Positions 27,534 to 35,921 of a DNA stretch of 64,000 nt are shown here, piece after piece. The translations under genes and the position numbers were made by a program. This DNA is from Polynucleobacter sp. MWH-Loch1C5. Lineage in GTDB: Bacteria > Pseudomonadota > Gammaproteobacteria > Burkholderiales > Burkholderiaceae. Location of the stretch: positions 496,001-560,000 of the forward strand of contig NZ_JACVPR010000001.1 of assembly GCF_018881775.1 (NCBI RefSeq), written 5' to 3'. Every line of letters begins with the position of its first letter. Positions within the stretch are counted from its first letter, which is position 1. The notes below the pieces were generated by a model. The model saw only the letters and a program-made list of their open reading frames with translations, had not been told where the DNA came from and did not search any database.

Positions 27534-28358
27534 TTAATCCTTTGGTTTAAAAGTGAGGCGTATTTGCTTGGGCACTTTGCCATCATCATCCTTAGGCAAA
27601 GTTTTTGCATCATCCAAAGCCCTTAAGACCGCCCGATCCCAGCCTGCATCACCGCTACTTTTAATAATTTGACGATTGATAATCGTGCCATCAGGCGCCA
27701 ATTCGACACCCACATCTACGGCAGGGTTACCGACGACCATCGATGGATTAAACACAATCAAAGGAAGGATTTTTTTTCTGACCTTATCAGCGTAACCCGG
27801 TTTGGCATTACCACCGCCACCCACACCGTCGCCGACCACGCCACCTCGCCCACCACTGGCACCCTCTTTACCAGCTGCAGCTCTTAGGCGGGCCATCTGT
27901 TCGGCGCGAGCCTTATCTTGGGCTAACTGTGCTTTACGCTCAGCCTCTTTCTCTTTGTCTTGCTTCGCTTTAGCTTTTTCTTCCTGAGCGCGCTTTTCTT
28001 TACGCTCCTCTTCTTCTTTTTTCTTCTTGAGTTCTTTGGGATCCTGTTTCTTTTGCGCAGTCACCGTTTCTTTTTTCGGCTCCGGCTGATTCTGTTTTTT
28101 CTTCTTCAGCGCTATATCGGCATTTTCATCAGCGCTGACTTTCGGCTCACTGCTAGGTGCTGAGCTCTTAATCACAGGGACGTTATCCCAAATCTCCGCC
28201 TCGATACCGGCTGGCGTTTGACTCTTCCAACTTAGACCGACAGTTAAGAAAAGAAATAACAAAATATGCATACCCATGGCATAGGCAAATGCACGTCCTG
28301 TTCCAGGCTCTGCCTGAAAACGATCTTGTAAACGAGGGATCTGAAAACTAGCGCTCAA
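27534..28358 (-). CDS. tolA: Tol-Pal system protein TolA
   Basis: Bridges inner and outer membrane using proton motive force. The 274-residue protein has one N-terminal anchor (about residues 28–46), a long Lys/Glu/Ala helix (about 85–165) and a C-terminal TonB-like domain containing GVELAPDGTIINRQIIKSSG. The glycine-rich GGRGGVVGDGVGGGG hinge lies between. Fits TolA, not TonB, by its place between tolR and tolB. Confidence 0.93.
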   Translation of the reverse strand: MSASFQIPRLQDRFQAEPGTGRAFAYAMGMHILLFLFLTVGLSWKSQTPAGIEAEIWDNVPVIKSSAPSSEPKVSADENADIALKKKKQNQPEPKKETVTAQKKQDPKELKKKKEEEERKEKRAQEEKAKAKQDKEKEAERKAQLAQDKARAEQMARLRAAAGKEGASGGRGGVVGDGVGGGGNAKPGYADKVRKKILPLIVFNPSMVVGNPAVDVGVELAPDGTIINRQIIKSSGDAGWDRAVLRALDDAKTLPKDDDGKVPKQIRLTFKPKD

Positions 28359-28372
28359 GCGATCTTGATTTT

Positions 28373-28795
28373 TTAATTACTCTTGACTGCCAAACCGACT
28401 CGCTTAATACCGTTTTCTTTGAGTCGGGCCATGACGTCCATGACGATTTCGTATTTGATGGATTTATCCGCTGCAATCACCATGGGTTGATCAGGGCTCA
28501 ACTCAGCACGTTCACGTGCGAAGCCGCCGAGTTCATTTCTGGAGAGGGTGCGATCGGCTTTACCTTCGCTCTTCACAATGATGACCTCTTCTGCAGAGAT
28601 ATTAATCAGCACAGGGGGCAAAGGTTGCACTTGCGCGCCACCCACGGTGGGTAAATTAACCAAGCCAGGGTTGACCATCGGAGTGGTGACCATAAAGATC
28701 ACCAAGAGCACGAGCATCACATCAATATAAGGCACCACATTGATGTCAGACATGGAGCGGCGACCTCGACCCGATTTACGACTAATTGATGCCAT
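28373..28795 (-). CDS. tolR: Tol-Pal system protein TolR
   Basis: A 140-residue ExbD/TolR protein with basic N-terminus, one transmembrane helix carrying the essential aspartate in INVVPYIDVMLVLLVIFM (about residues 18–36), and a periplasmic domain ending MDVMARLKENGIKRVGL. Part of the TolQ-TolR stator; 11 bases after tolQ. Confidence 0.95.
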   Translation of the reverse strand: MASISRKSGRGRRSMSDINVVPYIDVMLVLLVIFMVTTPMVNPGLVNLPTVGGAQVQPLPPVLINISAEEVIIVKSEGKADRTLSRNELGGFARERAELSPDQPMVIAADKSIKYEIVMDVMARLKENGIKRVGLAVKSN

Positions 28796-28806
28796 ACGGC
28801 CTCCGC

Positions 28807-29460
28807 TTATTTATTAGCTTGACGTTGCAAGATGTTCGAGAACTCTTCAATGAAGGTCTCAAAGCGAATCGAAATACGATCAATATCGGTGGCGTTGCGG
28901 TTATATGCCACTACCGCGGGGATCGCAGCGAACAAACCAATCGCAGTTGCAATCAAAGCCTCAGCAATGCCTGGGGCAACGCTGGCTAAAGTCGCTTGCT
29001 GAACGTTTGCTAAACCACGGAAGGAGTTCATGATGCCCCATACCGTACCAAATAGACCAATATAGGGAGATACAGAACCGACTGAGGCCAAGAAAGGTAA
29101 ATTCGCTTCTAAGATATCCATCTCGCGTTGGTAAGCTGCCTTCATGGCACGGCGCGCTGCATCAATCTCTTTGCCTTTTAAGAACTCTTGCATACCGCTT
29201 TCAAAAATACGCTCCAAACATGCAGCTTGATCTTTATTGCGCATCGCGCCTTGCAAGAGCGTATTGAGATCACCACCTGACCAAAAATCACGCTCAAAAC
29301 GTTCGGTATCGCGTCGTACGGCTTTTAGTGCTAGCCCTTTTCTGAAAATAATCGTCCAGGAAGCAATTGATAAACCCAGTAGCAATAACATCACCAGCTG
29401 TACTAGAACACTGGCATTCATGACTAGCGAAAGAACCGACATGTCTTGTGTGGCGTGCAT
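28807..29460 (-). CDS. tolQ: Tol-Pal system proton channel TolQ
   Basis: A 217-residue MotA/TolQ/ExbB protein with three helices (about residues 15–33, 125–150 and 165–185), containing ASVGSVSPYIGLFGTVWGIMNSF and AEALIATAIGLFAAIPAVVAYN. It is first in the tol operon. No ybgC (acyl-CoA thioesterase) gene precedes it, unlike E. coli. Separate from the exbB paralogue at 19 kb. Confidence 0.96.
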   Translation of the reverse strand: MHATQDMSVLSLVMNASVLVQLVMLLLLGLSIASWTIIFRKGLALKAVRRDTERFERDFWSGGDLNTLLQGAMRNKDQAACLERIFESGMQEFLKGKEIDAARRAMKAAYQREMDILEANLPFLASVGSVSPYIGLFGTVWGIMNSFRGLANVQQATLASVAPGIAEALIATAIGLFAAIPAVVAYNRNATDIDRISIRFETFIEEFSNILQRQANK

Positions 29461-29530
29461 AAATATTCTCTTTAATTTCTATTAGAAAGTGACTGAATAA
29501 AACTACGCCTATTGTAAAAGGCAATAAGAG

Positions 29531-29567
29531 AAACGGGCCCCAAAAGAATCTTGAGAGCCCGTTTTCA
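29531..29567. terminator. Possible weak terminator between tolQ and SDR genes
   Basis: Stem AAACGGGC (29531–29538) / GCCCGTTT (29557–29564) with an 18-base loop. The loop is long and the T-run short, so the call is tentative. It would act for the SDR gene, whose transcription points toward it. Confidence 0.4.
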
Positions 29568-29593
29568 AGTGCTTTTTTGCTTATTTGAGTCGC

Positions 29594-30367
29594 TTAGCTG
29601 CTCTTGCGATGCACGGCTAAAGGACCCGAGGCCTGACAGGTCGGCATCATTTCAATCACGTTGATATTGACGTGAGCAGGCAATGTGGCCGCCCAATAGA
29701 TGGCTTCAGCAATATCCGTGGCTGTTAAGGCTTGTACACCTTCATAGACCTTCGCTGCTTTAGCATCATCGCCTTTAAAACGCACGTTCGAGAACTCTGT
29801 CCCTGAGCAAAGACCTGGGGCCACGTCTGTGACGCGCACAGGGGTGCCTAAGAGGTCAGATTTGAGATTGAGGGTAAATTGGCGCACAAAAGCTTTGGTG
29901 CCACCGTAGACATTACCGCCCGGGTAGGGATAACGGCCTGCGATTGAGCCCAAATTGAAAACATGGCCCTGACCACGCTCAACCATGCCCGGCAAAAAGG
30001 CGCGTGTCATGTACATCAGACCCCTGATATTGGTTTCCACCATTTTTTCCCAGTCATCCAAGGCTACTTGGTGAGCTGGCTCAAGACCCAAAGCTAAACC
30101 GGCGTTATTGACTAAAACGCTCACATTCGCGAAATCTGCAGGTAACTGGGCTGGGAGGGCAAAAACCTGGTCTTTGACCGTGACATCGAGCACAGTCGTG
30201 TGTAGACGAGCTTGCTGATCAGCAGGCAAACTCTTCTTAAATGCGTCCAAACGCTCCTGGCGGCGGCCAGCAGCAATGACTTTATGGCCTTCGGCTAAGA
30301 AACGGGCTGCAGTTGCTTGACCAAAACCAGCCGTAGCTCCGGTCACCAAGACAGTGAGTTGCTTCAT
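29594..30367 (-). CDS. Short-chain dehydrogenase/reductase, YdfG-like
   Basis: A 257-residue Rossmann enzyme, starting at 30367 with GGAG six to seven bases upstream; the frame is open 11 codons further. TGATAGFGQATAARF binds the cofactor and the following arginines (AAGRRQERL) favour NADP. NNAGLA and the catalytic YGGTKAFVRQ (Y-x3-K) are present. Closest style is YdfG, a 3-hydroxy acid/serine dehydrogenase; the substrate is not certain. Confidence 0.87.
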   Translation of the reverse strand: MKQLTVLVTGATAGFGQATAARFLAEGHKVIAAGRRQERLDAFKKSLPADQQARLHTTVLDVTVKDQVFALPAQLPADFANVSVLVNNAGLALGLEPAHQVALDDWEKMVETNIRGLMYMTRAFLPGMVERGQGHVFNLGSIAGRYPYPGGNVYGGTKAFVRQFTLNLKSDLLGTPVRVTDVAPGLCSGTEFSNVRFKGDDAKAAKVYEGVQALTATDIAEAIYWAATLPAHVNINVIEMMPTCQASGPLAVHRKSS

Positions 30368-30465
30368 TTTTAAGTCTCCTTCGACGTTTTTTTGTATCAT
30401 TTAGTGCTTTAAGAGTTTAGCGTAAGCCAAGCCTTTGTTGTTTTCACCCAAAGAAAGTCCAAATC

Positions 30466-31713
30466 ATGTTTTCACGTAGTCAAAACCTCGCCAAAACCGA
30501 CCCCGCTCTGTGGGATGCCATCTGCGCAGAAAATAAGCGCCAGGAGGACCATATCGAGCTGATTGCCTCAGAAAATTACACCTCTCCGGCCGTTTTGGAA
30601 GCCCAAGGCTCACAACTGACAAATAAGTATGCCGAAGGCTATCCTGGCAAGCGCTATTACGGCGGCTGTGAATACGTCGATATTGCCGAGCAACTCGCGA
30701 TCGACCGTTTAAAGCAATTATTTGGCGCTGATGCGGCTAACGTACAACCCCACTGCGGCGCCTCTGCTAATGAAGCAGTTTTCCTAGCCTTTTTGAAGCC
30801 TGGCGACACGATCATGGGTATGAGCTTGGCTGAAGGCGGCCACCTAACGCACGGTATGGCTTTGAACATGAGCGGTAAATGGTTCAATGTGGTGCCTTAT
30901 GGCCTGAACGCCAAAGAAGAAATCGATTACGAGCAAATGGAGCGTTTAGCGCGTGAGCACAAGCCTAAGTTAATTATTGCGGGTGCCTCTGCTTACTCAT
31001 TGCATATCGACTTTGCTCGTTTTGCCAAGATCGCTAAAGAAGTGGGTGCTCTCTTTATGGTGGATATGGCTCACTATGCTGGCTTGATTGCTGCTGGTGT
31101 GTATCCAAATCCAGTGCCTCACGCAGATATCGTGACATCGACCACACACAAGAGTTTGCGTGGTCCACGTGGCGGCATCATTTTGATGAAAGCCGAGCAT
31201 GAAAAAGCCATTAACTCTGCGATTTTCCCAGGTCTACAAGGTGGTCCTTTAATGCATGTGATTGCTGCTAAGGCAGTGGCTTTTAAAGAAGCGCTTGAGC
31301 CTTCGTTCAAAGCTTATCAACAGCAAGTGATTGCCAATGCCAAGGCAATGGCAGACACCCTGGTAAAACGTGGTTTGCGCATCGTCTCAGGCACCACTCA
31401 ATCCCACGTGATGTTGGTTGACCTACGTGCTAAGAAAATCACAGGTAAAGATGCTGAGCGCGTTTTGGGTGAGGCGCACATTACTTGTAATAAGAATGCT
31501 ATTCCGAACGATCCAGAAAAGCCATTTGTAACGAGCGGTATTCGTTTGGGTTCACCAGCGATGACCACCCGTGGTTTTAAGGAAGAGCAAGCGATTGCGG
31601 TTGCAAATTTAGTGGCTGATGTTTTGGATAATCCAAACGATGCTGCAACGATTGCTCGCGTACGCTCCGAAGTGGAAGCCCTGACAAAGCGCTTCCCTGT
31701 GTATGGTGCTTAA
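30466..31713 (+). CDS. glyA: Serine hydroxymethyltransferase
   Basis: PLP enzyme interconverting serine and glycine and loading one-carbon units on folate. The 415-residue protein shows [40 protein letters not shown] and the PLP lysine in [15 protein letters not shown]. No glycine riboswitch is recognisable in the short upstream gap. It precedes nrdR, as in many betaproteobacteria. Confidence 0.98.
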   Translation: MFSRSQNLAKTDPALWDAICAENKRQEDHIELIASENYTSPAVLEAQGSQLTNKYAEGYPGKRYYGGCEYVDIAEQLAIDRLKQLFGADAANVQPHCGASANEAVFLAFLKPGDTIMGMSLAEGGHLTHGMALNMSGKWFNVVPYGLNAKEEIDYEQMERLAREHKPKLIIAGASAYSLHIDFARFAKIAKEVGALFMVDMAHYAGLIAAGVYPNPVPHADIVTSTTHKSLRGPRGGIILMKAEHEKAINSAIFPGLQGGPLMHVIAAKAVAFKEALEPSFKAYQQQVIANAKAMADTLVKRGLRIVSGTTQSHVMLVDLRAKKITGKDAERVLGEAHITCNKNAIPNDPEKPFVTSGIRLGSPAMTTRGFKEEQAIAVANLVADVLDNPNDAATIARVRSEVEALTKRFPVYGA

Positions 31714-31764
31714 GATTGTGCATCATTCGATAGCGCATCATTAAAGCGAGCAGCGAAAGCCTCT

Positions 31765-32211
31765 ATGCATTGTCCTTTTTGCAAACACCCAGATACCCAA
31801 GTACTCGATACTCGGGTATCTGAAGAAGGCGACGTAATCAAACGTCGTCGCCGTTGCGAAAAGTGTGACAAACGTTTTACGACTTACGAAAGACCAGAAC
31901 TCGCCCTGCCTGCGATTGTTAAAAAGAATGGCAGCCGCGTGGAATACAACCGTGCCAAACTGCAAGGCTCAATGGGTATTGCACTGCGTAAGCGTCCGGT
32001 CTCAGCAGAAGCAGTAGAAGAAGCGATACGTAATATTGAAGAGCGCTTACAGGCCACCGGTGAAAAAGAGATACCTAGCGATCGCGTTGGCGAACTGGTG
32101 ATGCGCGAGCTCAAACGCTTAGATAAAGTCGCCTACATCCGCTTTGCTTCAGTCTATAAGAGCTTTGCTGATATTGAATCTTTTGAGAGTGCCCTCAAAG
32201 AGTTGAAGTAA
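31765..32211 (+). CDS. nrdR: Transcriptional repressor NrdR
   Basis: ATP/dATP-sensing repressor of ribonucleotide reductase genes. The 148-residue protein has the zinc ribbon CPFC at residues 3–6 and CEKCDKRF near residue 33, followed by the ATP-cone domain (about 49–140; [15 protein letters not shown]). Length is standard. A strong hairpin spans codons 9–19 of the gene. Confidence 0.97.
   Translation: MHCPFCKHPDTQVLDTRVSEEGDVIKRRRRCEKCDKRFTTYERPELALPAIVKKNGSRVEYNRAKLQGSMGIALRKRPVSAEAVEEAIRNIEERLQATGEKEIPSDRVGELVMRELKRLDKVAYIRFASVYKSFADIESFESALKELK
31790..31822 (+). other. Strong hairpin inside the start of nrdR
   Basis: Arms CAGATACCC (31790–31798) and GGGTATCTG (31814–31822) pair perfectly, and AGTA/TACT can extend the stem inside the 15-base loop. 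It begins 25 bases after the ATG. It may be forced by the conserved zinc-ribbon residues or may affect translation. Confidence 0.6.
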
Positions 32212-32337
32212 GTAAAACTTCTGGGGCGACTACGCCTGACAGATTGTCAAAACCAAGTTTAAAAATCTGTCATTTCCCATAGGCTTTGTCCATCTTTTTA
32301 CCTTCCTGATTTTTTCTGGGGCTGAGATGATGGCTCC

Positions 32338-32556
32338 ATGTCAAAAAATATTGCTTCAGGCTTTTCTTTATTAGAGCTCGTTGTCGCACTCACTCTTTTT
32401 AATATCGGCTTAGCCCTGATAGATTGGCATTTCACGCACTTATATCTGAAGCTAGGTCAACAAGAGGCTGCGATTCAAAAAGTCTTAGCTAAAGATCGCC
32501 AGTATGTTTTAGATCATCTGCTACTTTTACGTCAGAGGATGGCGCCCTCTCCGTGA
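32338..32556 (+). CDS. Type IV prepilin-like protein with cleavage motif (PilV/GspI-like)
   Basis: A 72-residue protein starting MSKNIASGFSLLELVVALTLF: an eight-residue leader ending in glycine, +1 Phe and Glu at +5, then a hydrophobic helix. This is a class III signal recognised by prepilin peptidase. It is very short for a pilin, with only about 45 residues beyond the helix. It opens a cluster of four pilin-like genes with overlapping ends between nrdR and ribD, probably one operon making minor pilins or pseudopilins. Confidence 0.85.
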   Translation: MSKNIASGFSLLELVVALTLFNIGLALIDWHFTHLYLKLGQQEAAIQKVLAKDRQYVLDHLLLLRQRMAPSP

Positions 32557-33209
32557 CATTGATTGAAATTTCTATGGCCAGTGGTATTGGCGTTTTATTG
32601 TGCGCACTGAGCGTGCACCAAACCACACAAGTGCTTGATTCGGTATCTCGTTATCGAGAACGTGCTGAGCTCATGGTTCATGTTCTTGAAGGCCTACACC
32701 TCATGAACGATACAGTCTCTAGCGCCAAACGCAGAGATCAGCAGTTCGGACTCTATCGCGTTGCCAATAGTTCAGCGATTGACCTCAAACAAAAAGGTCA
32801 GTTTGTGATTCGTAAAGGGGTGGCGAGCATTCATGGCTCAGATGCTTTTTATGTTTACACCTCATTGGCTAAGGATAAATCTTCAAACTCTGGTGGGTTG
32901 GTAGGTTTTTTTGTACAACAACAAGGTTATGGTCGCGCTCGTGAACATCTACTCTATATGGTCAGAGAGTCCCAAAAGAATAAGCTCTATCACCATGCGG
33001 TTGCTAGTGGTGTACACGGCATACAAATACAACTCGGCGTTTGGCAAGACGCACAACTCATCTGGCTAGAACCTCATGAAATTCATGAAAAAGCAGGCCC
33101 AGGTCATTGGGGGTGGTCTGATGTGATTGCCCTGCAAACCAGGATCGAGTGGCGCCGGGGTCGCGCACAGATTGATACACATACTATCTGGGCAAGTTTT
33201 CAGCAATGA
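32553..33209 (+). CDS. Minor pilin-like protein (PilW-like) lacking a leader peptide
   Basis: A 218-residue protein with an N-terminal helix MTLIEISMASGIGVLLCAL and a beta-rich remainder, like PilW. The only start codon in the frame after the stop at 32490 is the GTG at 32553, which overlaps the TGA of the preceding gene by four bases. As read, Met is +1 and Glu is +5 of the mature pilin, so there is no prepilin leader or cleavage glycine. Either it enters the membrane without processing, or a frameshift links it to the upstream gene. Confidence 0.82.
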   Translation: MTLIEISMASGIGVLLCALSVHQTTQVLDSVSRYRERAELMVHVLEGLHLMNDTVSSAKRRDQQFGLYRVANSSAIDLKQKGQFVIRKGVASIHGSDAFYVYTSLAKDKSSNSGGLVGFFVQQQGYGRAREHLLYMVRESQKNKLYHHAVASGVHGIQIQLGVWQDAQLIWLEPHEIHEKAGPGHWGWSDVIALQTRIEWRRGRAQIDTHTIWASFQQ

Positions 33210-33493
33210 AGTCGGCAGCAGTGAACTCGGCAGGCTTTACCCTCTTATGGATGCTCATTTGGATGAGCTTGGTCACTGGCATCACTCAAACAGTTCTGAT
33301 GCATAGCGTGAATCATCTTGTGATTGTGAATGCTCATCTCAAAGCATGGGAAATACGCCATGCAAAAGTGATGGAAATTCATCCTCTCCCTCTTGCGTCT
33401 ACACCAGCCCCCATGAAGACAGATCCTTCAGACAATGCTCCTATCAAAACGAGTAGGCCTCGCTCGCGCTCTAATAAGAAAGCTCGACCATGA
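33206..33493 (+). CDS. Pilin-like protein with Trp at +5 (PilX/GspK-like position)
   Basis: A 95-residue protein with leader and cleavage site MKSAAVNSAG/FTLLWMLIW, then a hydrophobic helix to about residue 38 and a basic, proline-rich tail (…RPRSRSNKKARP) with no obvious globular domain. The +5 glutamate of ordinary pilins is replaced by tryptophan. Tip pseudopilins such as GspK also lack Glu+5. It overlaps both neighbours by four bases, so all four genes are coupled. Confidence 0.75.
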   Translation: MKSAAVNSAGFTLLWMLIWMSLVTGITQTVLMHSVNHLVIVNAHLKAWEIRHAKVMEIHPLPLASTPAPMKTDPSDNAPIKTSRPRSRSNKKARP

Positions 33494-34038
33494 AGCGTTC
33501 TTTAATGAGTAACAGCGGCTTGACCCTAGTGGAATTGATGGTCGTGATGGGTTTATTGGCTGCAGCTTTTTTAAGTTCAACTCCATTATTCAATCAGCTT
33601 GTAGCAGCTTGGCAGGTCGAGGCTGTCAGTCAAGCCTTCATGCACAGTGCTCAGCGCGCTCGGGCACTGTCCTTAAATGAGGAGAAGCCGGTGTTCATGC
33701 GCTCACGTGAGTCCAATGATTGGTCTGCCGGTTGGAATATTTGGATAGGCCAAGAGATTGTGTTCACGCAGATACCTGACCCTCAGGTGGTGGTTGCGTG
33801 GGAATTACTCAAGCCTCAACAAGGTTTTCGGGAGAAGGCGTTGCACTCATCTCAATCTGTGTCTCAATTAAGCTTTGAACGCGGTTATTTTGGGCAACTC
33901 AGTTCTGGTGGTTTTTTAGCGAATCGCTTAATTTGGCGCTCTCAACTGTATCCTGCAATACAAAGACATGTGATTCTCGGTCCTGGGGGTCGCTGGCGTC
34001 TCTGCAATCCCAAGCATATGACTTGTAGTGATTCATAA
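33490..34038 (+). CDS. Prepilin-like protein, FimT/GspH family
   Basis: A 182-residue protein with leader ending in G10 followed by LTLVELMVVMGLLAAAF, Glu at +5, and a GspH/FimT-type globular part beginning SQAFMHSAQRARALSLNEEKP. FimT-like minor pilins take part in type IV pilus assembly or DNA binding. It ends the four-gene pilin cluster, 26 bases before ribD. Confidence 0.87.
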   Translation: MKRSLMSNSGLTLVELMVVMGLLAAAFLSSTPLFNQLVAAWQVEAVSQAFMHSAQRARALSLNEEKPVFMRSRESNDWSAGWNIWIGQEIVFTQIPDPQVVVAWELLKPQQGFREKALHSSQSVSQLSFERGYFGQLSSGGFLANRLIWRSQLYPAIQRHVILGPGGRWRLCNPKHMTCSDS

Positions 34039-34064
34039 AGGGGTTTTCAGCGTAAACTTTAGGC

Positions 34065-35189
34065 ATGTATTCCGCTGCCGATCACCAGTTCATGAGTCAA
34101 GCATTGAGCTTGGCGCATGAGGCTTTATTTACATCCAATCCGAACCCACGCGTGGGTTGCGTATTGGTCAAAGACGGTCGCGTGATTGGCCAAGGCCATA
34201 CCCAAGCCGTTGGTTTTGCCCATGCTGAAATCATGGCCCTGATGGATGCGAAATCGCAAGGTCATTCAGTGGCAGGAGCGACAGCCTACGTCACACTTGA
34301 ACCATGTTGTCATCATGGTCGCACTCCTCCCTGTACAGAGAGCTTGATTGCTGCTGGTATTAGCACGGTCATTGCCGCCATGGAAGATCCCAACCCATTG
34401 GTCGCCGGTCAGGGTTTGCAAGCCTTACGTGCGGCAGGCATGACAGTACGCTGTGGTCTATTAGAAAAAGAGGCCGCAGAACTCAATATCGGCTTTATTC
34501 AACGGATGCGTACCGGTATGCCTTTTGTGCGCATGAAAATAGCTGCGAGTTTAGATGGACGAACGGCTTTAGATAATGGTGTGAGCCAATGGATTACCTC
34601 TAGCGCTGCACGCGCTGATGGTCATCGCTGGCGCGCTCGTGCCTGCTGCATCCTGACAGGTATTGGCACCGTCAAAGAAGATGATCCACAACTGACCGTT
34701 CGTGATGTTGCAAGTACTCGCCAACCCTTACGAGTCTTGATTGATTCTTTTTTAGACGTGGACCCTACTGCCAAAATCTTAGATACACAAATCGCACCGA
34801 CTATGATTTTTTATGGTGCTGCCTCTAAAGATCGCGTTGATCATTTAAATCATGAACTGGCTGACAGCAATATCCAGCTCGTGAGCTTACCAGGCGCTCA
34901 TGGCAAAGTAGATTTACAGGAAACTTTGCGTTATCTAGCCGAAAAACGTCATATCAACGAAGTTCACGTTGAAGCCGGCTTCAAACTCAATGGCTCACTG
35001 ATTCAGAGTCATTGTGTGGATGAACTACTGATTTATCTGGCTCCCAAATTATTAGGTTCAGGGATAGGCTTGGCTCGTTTACCTGAACTGACACAACTCG
35101 AGTCATTAGCAGATGGTCTTGAGTGGCAGTATCATGAACAGCAAATCATTGGCTCCGACTTAAGAATCCGCCTAAGACCTAAGAGCTAG
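34065..35189 (+). CDS. ribD: Bifunctional riboflavin deaminase/reductase RibD
   Basis: Deaminates and then reduces the pyrimidine intermediate of riboflavin synthesis. The 374-residue protein has the N-terminal zinc deaminase (about 1–145) with HAEIMALM and EPCCHHGRTPPC, and the C-terminal reductase (about 150–370) with RMKIAASLDGRTAL and VHVEAGFKLNGSL. First in the ribD–ribE–ribBA–ribH–nusB series. Confidence 0.96.
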   Translation: MYSAADHQFMSQALSLAHEALFTSNPNPRVGCVLVKDGRVIGQGHTQAVGFAHAEIMALMDAKSQGHSVAGATAYVTLEPCCHHGRTPPCTESLIAAGISTVIAAMEDPNPLVAGQGLQALRAAGMTVRCGLLEKEAAELNIGFIQRMRTGMPFVRMKIAASLDGRTALDNGVSQWITSSAARADGHRWRARACCILTGIGTVKEDDPQLTVRDVASTRQPLRVLIDSFLDVDPTAKILDTQIAPTMIFYGAASKDRVDHLNHELADSNIQLVSLPGAHGKVDLQETLRYLAEKRHINEVHVEAGFKLNGSLIQSHCVDELLIYLAPKLLGSGIGLARLPELTQLESLADGLEWQYHEQQIIGSDLRIRLRPKS

Positions 35190-35232
35190 TCTTTTTTTAT
35201 ATCTAATTTAATTCACTTGTTAAGATCGATTT

Positions 35233-35841
35233 ATGTTCACAGGGATTATTCAGGCAGTAGGTCAAATTGAGGAGATCAGTCCTTTAGGAGACGGTCATCG
35301 CCTAAAAATACAGGCGGGCTCACTCGATTTGTCTGATGTGCAACTGGGTGACAGCATTGCTATTCAGGGGGCGTGCATGACAGTGGTACAACTGAGTGCC
35401 CCTCATTTTTGGATTGATATTTCTGCTGAATCACTCGATAAAACAGCAGGCCTTGATCACACGGGGCCCGTCAATTTAGAAAAAGCCCTACGCGTCAATG
35501 ATCGCCTAGGCGGTCATTTGGTATCGGGCCATGTGGATGGTATCGGTCATGTACAGAGTTTTAACGAGGTCAAAGCCGAGGGTTCCTGGCATTTAGCCAT
35601 TTTGGCACCACACTTTTTAGCCAAGTATCTGGCTTATAAAGGCTCGGTAGTGGTCAATGGCACATCCTTGACCGTTAATCGAGTCGAAGATACTCCTGAT
35701 GGTTGCATCATGCACATCAATTTAATTCCGCACACCTTAGAGCATACGACGCTGCGCTTTTTAAAATCAGGCTCTAGCGTTAACTTAGAAGTGGATTTGA
35801 TTGCGCGTTACGTCGAGCGTATGCTCAGCCTGGAAAAATAA
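35233..35841 (+). CDS. ribE: Riboflavin synthase alpha subunit
   Basis: Dismutates two lumazines to riboflavin. The 202-residue protein has the two internal repeats of the family: MFTGIIQAVGQIEEI…SIAIQGACMTV (1–97) and GHVQSFNE…VVNGTSLTVN (98–190). No FMN riboswitch is visible in the 43 bases before it. Confidence 0.96.
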   Translation: MFTGIIQAVGQIEEISPLGDGHRLKIQAGSLDLSDVQLGDSIAIQGACMTVVQLSAPHFWIDISAESLDKTAGLDHTGPVNLEKALRVNDRLGGHLVSGHVDGIGHVQSFNEVKAEGSWHLAILAPHFLAKYLAYKGSVVVNGTSLTVNRVEDTPDGCIMHINLIPHTLEHTTLRFLKSGSSVNLEVDLIARYVERMLSLEK

Positions 35842-35921
35842 GGCTTCATTTCTTGATACTTCATGGCGTTGGGGTGAGAAATTCGCCTCAAAGGCATAAA
35901 AAGCCGTAAAATCACGGGTCT

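Noticed and set aside
30401-30465. Glycine riboswitch before glyA
   Set aside because: The gap is too short and has none of the conserved cores.
35842-35921. FMN riboswitch before ribBA (or ribD/ribE)
   Set aside because: Gaps are too short and the conserved RFN helices are not seen.
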